From assembly GCF_028389875.1 (NCBI RefSeq), contig NC_084682.1, positions 5,218,001 to 5,282,000 on the forward strand: a DNA stretch of 64,000 bases, given 5' to 3'. Below the pieces are notes generated by a model. That model was not told where the DNA came from. It worked only from the letters and a program-made list of their open reading frames with translations, and made no database searches. The stretch comes from Rhea pennata (taxonomy: Eukaryota > Chordata > Aves > Rheiformes > Rheidae). Both the position numbers and the translations under genes were made by a program. This document shows positions 53,801-62,800 of the stretch, one piece after another. The stretch's first letter is position 1; each line of letters begins with the position of its first letter.

Positions 53801-56800
53801 GAGTGGAATGCCTCCAATTTGGAAGACTTGCAGAACAGAGGGTAAGTAGCTTCAGGTCGTCAGCTTAAAAGTGAGGACCTGGCCTCGCTCATTGTCCACA
53901 CAACAAATTCCATCCCAGAGCTGCTGTGTAACCTGATTTGTACAAAGGGCTTGCAGATCTGAACAAGCTGACAATCTGCTGCTCCCTTGCTTCTTCCAAA
54001 CCCTGTGTTTTACAAACAGGCACCCTAAAGTAAAAGAATCTTGTTCCCTGACCTTGACTAACATCCCCTTGGCGAACAAAGTAAGCCAGCAGTCTCATAG
54101 CAGTAAGTAGCAGAAAGCTACAATTACTTAACTGCTGCATAGTTGGCTCTGTGCCCTTTGCTCAAGCGTGCTGCGCTGGACTGAGGCCTCAGGATTACAG
54201 AGGCACTTTGGAGTCTGGACCTCTGGACTGCAGCAGGAAGGGAAATGTGTAAAAGAGTGTTTGTTCCCTTGAGAGGGACCCAGCAAAATAAAGACTGTAG
54301 CTCTTGGGCTTAGCATAGATAGGTTCCTCTGCCTTCTGTCCTTGACATCTTGCAGGCTTAAGGTTAGGGTATTCAGCTTCTAGGCCAGGTAGATCTACTT
54401 ACAAAGACTGTGTAACTGAACCATTATTTACAGATTTGGGTTGTTTGGGCCAAAACAGTGAAAAAAACTAATCGCTGCTGAACTGAATTGGTAGCATACT
54501 TAGGCACTGTGGATAATCAGGCTATCAAAACTGGCTCCCCTCATTCAACGAAGGGTCTACTGCAGTTCCCTGGTGTTAAACAGTGTTCCCTTGACTGCTA
54601 GCAGTCTCTCGCCTGCTAGGGAAAAGGGATGTTACTCCTCTGCAGTGCTCTTGTTCTCTCTGGTATCCTGGCTCATGTAGTTTATAAGTGCCTTGCAAGT
54701 AGCCTACAGGGCTAGAGCTACTAGATGTAGTGCACATAAATACCCTTTCTTTAGCAGTTTTCTTTCCAGAAAGTTTGGAGAGAAGTAATAAATGCTCCCC
54801 AGTGGCTGATGGTCTGTTACATCTCTCTGTGGTTAATTTGTCCATTTGCTGAACTATGATACTACTTGGAGGCTTATGCCTTCGGTGTTCCTATGTTGTT
54901 GGTAGAACAGGAAGAGGTTCACAAAGGCATTTTGAGAAGGGACCCAAATACCAAGTGAGAAGGCTGTGCAGGAACTCCTGTGGCAGGAGAGTTGCTAACG
55001 CTTACAGTAGAGAGATTGTGAACAAGCAGAACAGTCTGTGACAGCCTTTGCAGGAGGTTTCATTTCTAGCCAGGATAAATGGAAGCCTTTTTATTGTAGG
55101 CTAGGCTTGACCCTAATTGCTCAGCAAATCCTTTTGTTTGGGTTTGCCACTACCTCCTTGCACTAACTCCTCATTTCCAAGGAAGTGTGTTCAAGATTGC
55201 AATTTTGAATGCTTTGAGTTTTGCCAATCTGTTATCCAGCAGCTGTGCTATCTCTCTGAATTCGCTGTGTTCTGCACACTCTGCATTTTTACGTGCTCTC
55301 TGTTTCCATGCAGGGTGCGGTATATTTTGAATGTGACCCGAGAAATAGATAACTTCTTCCCAGGGCTCTTCGAATATCATAATATTCGAGTATATGATGA
55401 AGAAGCAACAGATCTTCTGGCTTACTGGAATGACACCTACAAATTCATCTCCAAGGCAAAGTAAGTCTGTTCAGAGCACAACAAACATGTTTAGAAAATG
55501 TATAGTAAGCATTTGGTATTTTCCTACTGATTTTCTCAGCTACTTTCCTCCTTGCATAACTAGGAGCGAGGCATTTTCATTTTGTAAGTGTTGCAGGTGT
55601 AAATGTCTGAATGTTAATAATAATGATTTGTGGTAGGTAACTCTTATGGGTGTTTGCATAAGAAGCAGGTAGGACTAATGAGGGTGTGCTGCCCAGTTAC
55701 AGTCCAGGCGAATCATGGGTGAGATCGTTCCTGTACTAGAGAGCTCATAGTTTACTTGCCACAGTTAATTCAGCAGCCTTCTTAGGGGAAAATTGATCCA
55801 AAAGCAGACCGGCCTACATTGCCTTTGAAGTCTTACTTCCATTGTGAAAGTGTGTCTTCTCTTAACCATAGCTGGTACTTGCATCATCTCTTGTTCATAG
55901 CTTTCAAACAGCTGACTTTGAGTATGGCTGTCTTGAGCAGGTTGTTAGAGATATATCTTGCTTATTTAAGCTGGTTTTCTTAAAAGTTATTATTGTATTC
56001 CCTTAGATGGGGATTTTGAAGTGTTATCATCCACAGAAGTATTCTCTGGCCCAGAATATTTCCCATTGGGAATTAAACACTTGGGCCTCAATACTGCAGT
56101 AAATAAATCTTCTGGATAGAAGCAATTACTGTACACCCTTTTTTTGCTCTACTTGCTGTGTTTGGGCTTTTTTGGTCACTGGGAGCATTCCAGTGTTTTG
56201 ATTAATTTGGGTTCCAAAGCTTGAAGGGGGTGGCACACTGGGGACAGTGCGCAGATATCACTGCCCTGATGGAAGAATAGAGATTATTTTCTAAGGAAGA
56301 CTTTTGCCAAGTGATAAGCTGCATAGCACAAAATATCCCAACAGTTAACTATCTCTCAATGTGTATATGGGGTGTGGATGCAGCTATGGGCTCAAACAGC
56401 TGTGTGCAGCTGAAGTTTAAGCTCATCAAGGCACATGACAGTGTGCTCTCTACAGCCTCCCAGCTTGTCCTGGGGGAGCTTCACATGGCCAACAGTAGAG
56501 AAAATCTTATCCAAGCATTTGAGGGGGGAAAAATATATTAAAGGAGCCAAAGCAAAACCCTCTCAGCCTGCTCTGTGCCAGTGCTGCCCAGTGCGCGGAG
56601 TTTGCAGATAAGAGCCAGCTAGTCTTCCTTCTCATATTTCATGAGAGACAAATATTTTTGAATTCCTTGGGGCAAGGCGCAGGCTGCCCTTTCAGACACT
56701 GTCTGTACCAGCCTCACCCAAGCAAAGCAGCTGCTCGCTGCACTCAAGGGTGCTGTTTACTTTGCCTTCGGTGAGAGAGAACGGATAACATCAGTAGGCA

Positions 56801-59800
56801 TCTTCCCTCTGGTTGCAACAGGGCACTGCATTGGTTTCTTGATCAAAGTTTGGAGCAGTCATTTGAGGTCTTTGCCTGCAGCTATGGGGAGGTCATCTTT
56901 TCCACTTACTTGCACTGGGACAGGTACCAAGAGGAAGGAACTGAGTACTTGCTCTTATAGATGGTCCTAAGAAATGGTGGTATTGCAAAAGGTCTGTTAG
57001 GTAGGCCCATGGGGCTTTTGGCTCGATTTGCACTTATCAGCGTCTCCAGAGAGATGTGGCTGGTGGCCAGACAGGCTTTCAAACACTGTATTAAAGCAGT
57101 GTTGGTCTTGGGCAGTCACTTGCCAAAATGGTTTGCGCTAGAAAAACGTCTCTATGCTGGAGGCTACCCTGAGCCACTCGGTATCTTCCAACAATGTGTT
57201 TCTAAACTCTGAAGCCATTTGTATGTGATAGATACCCTCTTTATTTGGAATACTGCTTGATACCAGAGCGCCATTTTGGCTGGGTTCAAGGATACTTTTT
57301 TAGTCTTCAGCAGAGTCTTCATAAAATTGTGCAAACAGCTGATATTTGTCTGCTTTGTGATAAAAGCTTTGGAAGAACTGTTTTAACAAAATCTATCAAG
57401 AATATCACAATTCTGTTCTTCACTTCCTTTGTGTGTCTTGCTCTGCTTTGTAAACTGGATTATCAGGTCACATCCAAGAGACTGCAAGCCAAGGCCACAG
57501 TGCTTAAAATATGTTTCATAATGCTTTAGTAGAGAAGTCACTATTGTTTTCAGCTTCTCGGAGGCAGGGTTTCCATTTAGTGATCCTCTTCATCTTTCTT
57601 CCACTTTAGGAAGAACGGTTCGAAGTGCCTGGTGCACTGCAAGATGGGCGTGAGCCGCTCTGCGTCCACCGTGATCGCCTATGCCATGAAGGAGTACGGC
57701 TGGAACCTGGACAGAGCATATGACTACGTGAAGGAACGGCGCACCGTCACCAAGCCCAACCCCAGCTTCATGCGGCAGCTAGAGGAATACCAAGGGATCC
57801 TGCTGGCCAGGTGAGTCTGGGAGAAATGGCCTGGATTACCCATTTTAAGGCATAACACTTAAATGATTGACTTTATTATTTTAATTAGAACTTCTACTAC
57901 TACATTATGGAAGCTCGTGATTATTTTGGGGAAGATAATACTGTTTTCATGGGTTATCTCAGCTGAGCCTGGGAAAATGGATGTAATAAAAAGCTTCTAG
58001 AGGCTGTCTGGCTGCTTTTTGGAGAGTAGCATCCTGTGAACTGCCATCCAAATGCAGTATTCAGAGCTGTGTAGTTTCCAACAGAGATAAATGATGTCCC
58101 TATTGCGTGTAACATCACTTGGCAGGGAAACTGCCTTCCCTCTGTCTCAACCTTACAGTTCCCTGTTGACCATACTCCTCCTCAGCAGCTGTCCTGGTTT
58201 TATTTAGATCCTCCTGTAAGTGCTGGTGTTAGGGGAGGGGACAGGATGTTCTTGTTTCCTTTGCGTTGCAATAGCAGTGTTTATTCCTGCCTGGAGTTCT
58301 GAGGTTGGTATGGAGCTGGCTATGGGCAAGGGTGTTGTAATCCCAAACCAATCACCTGATTAACAAAAACATAAATATTACATATTTCTGAGAAGTCTGC
58401 TTGTAAACTGTGTTAAACAACATTGTCACGTGATCAGCTGGAAGGAGGTAGTGATACTGTGTTTCTCCAGATTACAGTATTTTGTCTCAAATCCTAACGT
58501 GTTTTGCTCTTGAGCAAATCTGAAGCCTTTGCCTTGTGGGGCACCAGAGGTGCTACGTTGCTGCTGGCAGCAGTTAATAAGGATTAGCACTTAACCCTGA
58601 GCTAGAAGTGACCTGCCTGGTTTGATGTGCTACACACAGCATTAGGCAGACTGGAAAATTAGATTTCCCTTGAGTAGGCTGGATGCAGGAAAAGAAGGTT
58701 TTCAGACAGGGAAATGGTGCCAACATCCTGTACAACAGGTCAGTGAACACCTGTGAAGGGTGCTTGGCTAGTAGCAGCTGGTATATCACACCTTTAAAGC
58801 CGTTGATTTAAGTAATCTGTCCATGTGGTAGTTGGTGACACACCTGCAAAGCCAGCCTGAACAAACATTTTGGTTAAAGCTTTTTTCTTTAAGTCTTTAT
58901 TTGTCAGGGGGTAAACCTTTTCTTGCTGCCATCGTTGACATGGTGCACAGCTCCTCCCGCTTGAGCACACCGCTGCTCCTGACCTATTCTGCAAGTGCCC
59001 ATACAATGGCATGAACACGATTACTCGTGAGGCTTTAAAAAATGCAAGAGCAGTGCATTACATCTGCAAGTGCAGGGCTAAAAAGCCTGCAGTAAATGAA
59101 GCTTCACTGAAGCAAGGAATAGCCTCCACATACTGCATGGTCCCTCTTTTCTTTATACCAGTTGTTTCTTAGCTCCAGACTACTTTTTCTCCCCATTCTC
59201 CTCCATGTGATTTAGCTTTGCCTTCTGGCCTCTGGCTGGCTTGTTTATTGCTGCAGTATTCCAGGACAGGTAAAGAAAAAAAAAGGAAAACAAAAAAAAC
59301 ACCAACAGATTCATGCTCATGTGACTGCTCAGATTTCAGAGGGAAGGTTTGCAAGGGGAGCCATGTGCTTGGACTATCTAGTTACAGTTTTGTGTGGGGT
59401 TATAGCAACTGGGATATGTTTTCCATCTGTAAAATGAAAACCCCCCGTCTGGTTTTAGTCACAATAACCAGCGTGTTTTGCTCTTCAGGACTGTCACGCT
59501 TCTGGGATCCCTCCCTCTGGTAGTGGGCAGTGACAGAAGGCCTGAGCCTCATTTCTTTTCTTAATTGTGGATAAATTACAGCAAAAAAAAAATCTATCAA
59601 AAAAGTGTTTGGGCTGCAGTGTGCTGGTCTCCCCAGCCCTGGGAATGTGATGCAGGAGGGTCAAGAGATGGCGGTGGGCTCTAGGAAGGGACACGGGCAC
59701 TTGTATCTTGAGGTTGCTTTTAGCACCTTTTGCAGGTTTTAAGATCAGAGGAAGTGTGAGATTCAAAGTTAACTGCTGGGGCAGGTTAATTGTGTTTGGT

Positions 59801-62800
59801 TGTGGACAGCCGTTTGGAGTCTCAGACCAAGGCAGAGCACTGTGCTTGACAAGTTCAACTTGTTTGTGCAGGAGGGATTCTGCGTTTCAGAATTGGGTGT
59901 CTGCTGGAGTGCTGGACTCGACCGTCACCACGCCAGGGCCGGAGGTGCCGCGGGGGCTGTGCTGCCAGCAGCAATCGGAGCAAAGCATGCCGAGGGCCCC
60001 AGCGGAGCTGGGCCTGTGCGGGGCAGTTCCCAGGGAATCCCTGCTTTCCTGGGCCTGTAATTGCATCAGATAGACAGTGCGTCTGGGAGGGGATGAAGAA
60101 AGACTTTAAATCCAGTTGGGGAAGCGGAGGCTTAGAAAGCATCAGGGACTTCTCCCCAGGTTACGTGAGCAGAGAAATAGGAAGTCTTTGACCATTTGTC
60201 CAGAGCCTTAGCAACAACGTGCCTCATGGACAGGCCTGGTCCTGCTGCCAGTGTTAGGTTTGGTTCTGAAATCCATTAGAAATAAGTCACGTGCCTCCTG
60301 GAGCCGTACCATGTGGCCTCCAGCATTAACCATCCTTCCTGTGAGAGGACCTTATCCTGCCCTGGTTCATATGCGAGGGGCTGTAGCTGATTACAGGGTT
60401 AGAAGGCTAACTCTGGACTGGAGTATTTTCCTTGACTGTTGGGCACCCACAGCTAAACTGATGAGTTTTGATCAGCACAGTAGCATCTGTTAATTAACTT
60501 ACTGCAGCCAATGGATGTGTCTGGGAGCACCTGCTCTGGCTGGCAGGGGCCCTAGGGAGGTTTTGCTAGGTCTCCTGCAGACCTGAGGTCCTTTCTGTGG
60601 TATCTGCTCTCCTCCTAGGGGCAAACTGTGGAAGCACAGCCCTGTGGCCCTGGTCACTAGCAAAAAACCCTTGCAAACTTGGCTAGCCACATGGTTTCAC
60701 CGTCCAGAGGTTGCCTCCTTTGTTCTCCATAACCCCAGGGACTGTAGGCTAGCTTTTTTTGGCAGGTGGAGATCAAGGTGATGCAATGTCGCTGGTGTTG
60801 GTTGGCCTTGTGACTCCTCAGACCTTCCTAAAGGGGCTTTCCAGGAGCTGGAGAACTTGAGCTTCCTTTCTGTGAAACACAGGTGGTATTTTGGGCTGCT
60901 TGTTGACTGTGGAGGATGTCTGCTGTGTGCCCTGTGCATGCACAGGCCTCTTTGATTGCCAGAACACAGTTATTGATCACTGAAGTTTTTCAAGGAAGGA
61001 ATCACAAGGCTACCCCTGTGCTGGAGGGGAAATTGGACTTCATTCAGTGTCTACCATCCGCTCACATCCAGGACCAGGCACCCTGTCCCTTCTGGTTGTT
61101 ACTCACCTGCCGAAAAATGGATGAGTGCTAGTTGAGAAGGGACCAAATTTTATAGTCAGTTAGACATTGCATTTTGGGAATAGACTGATGAAATAGGGCT
61201 GGGAAATACGTGCATGTATGTGGAGCAGAATAGTACAGTGGTATTTAGATGTTGAAAGGAGGCCTGGTATTAGACTGAGTTCTCCAGCAGCAGATTTGGC
61301 ACTGAAATGTTTAGGTTAAGCTGCAGTTGTGGTCAGAGGTTCCAGTGTTTGTCACTTTTTCATGTAAGCTGCGTCCTCTTACAATGAGGTGGGTCTGGTT
61401 GTATGTGAAAGCACAACTCAATGTTTTTCCCTTGCTTTTCTTCTCTACAGCAAGCAGCGGCATAATAAACTGTGGCGCTCACACTCAGACAGTGACCTAT
61501 CTGACCATCATGAGCCCATCTGCAAGTCTGGGCTGGAGCTGAACAAAAAAGAGATCACCACCTCTGCTGACCAGATCTCAGATGCCAAGACCAACGACAA
61601 CCAGCAACCAATGTCTCCTGTCTACTCAGCTGAGCTGGACAGGGAACAGCAGCTCCCAAAGGATACAAACATGATCGAGGAGCCATATATGAAAGAGAGA
61701 AGAGTCCACCTGGAGTTTACGTGTAGAGACTTCCATACTGAGCAGATGGAGGATAAGCTGAACCTAAACAGTATCAATGGCTGTCCAGTAGGATGTTGCG
61801 TAGACTCTGTCCACTCTGATAACTGCCATGCTTCTGAGGCCTTAATGCAACTCCAGCATCCCTTGGAAACAACAGAGTTTCCTGATTTGACAGTGGATGA
61901 TTTAGAAAAAGATGCTCTTAAGTCTGATATGAACGTACACTTGCTTCCCATGGAAGAATTCACTTCGTGCTTAAAAGACTTTCCCCGGTCCTCAAACCGG
62001 AATTCCCCAAGTCCCCAACAGGTTTCCCAGTCTGAAGTGACAGACCTCAGTACAGATAGGATTGACTTCTTCAGTGCTTTGGAGAAGTTTGTGGAGCTTT
62101 CCCAGGAGAGCAGGTCACGAACCTGCTCCCATTCCAGGATGGAGGAGCAAGGAAGTGGAAGGAATGGGACCTCCAAGGTGTCTACTCTGGAATTGCCACC
62201 TGCTGCAGATGGGGGTGCAGATGCTCAAAGGAACAGCTCTGCAAACTCCCCTCAAGCATCAGATGACTCTTCCACGGATGAAGAACAACAAAAGGTTAAA
62301 ATAGTTTACTCAGTTTTTTGGGAACTGCTGCTCAAATATATCTTCAGTAGTTTCCTTGCTGTGAAATTGCTGTATGCAGGGGCTTTTCCAGTTCTGGCTT
62401 TCACTGAACAGGATGGTTTTCTGGGGAGAGATTGCTAGATACTTGCCCTTTTCTGCACTTCTTCCTTAAACATCTGTTTTCTAGCTGCTGGTAGAGACGA
62501 GGCACTAGCTGAGTCAACCTTGATCTGACCAACTGTGCTGTTCTCATGAGAAACTTATTTTTGAGTTTTGCATAAGGAGAGCAGATAGGTGGGACTTGAC
62601 CTGTTAACACAGCTGAACTCTGAACACAAGAGACTAGATAGTAACCTGAACCTGTGCAGATATTTATCTGACTTGAATCTATTTAGCTGACTTTATCTGT
62701 TATCCACCAAATAATAGAGCAAAGCTAGTACCTTTCTCTGGTTGGAAAGTACCAGCATTGAGATAGCAAATTGAGGATAGATGGATGAGGACTGATAGAA

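Noticed and set aside
59708..60142. Overlapping GC-rich frames on both strands
   Set aside because: No homology recognised and no splice logic. Produced by locally high GC content.
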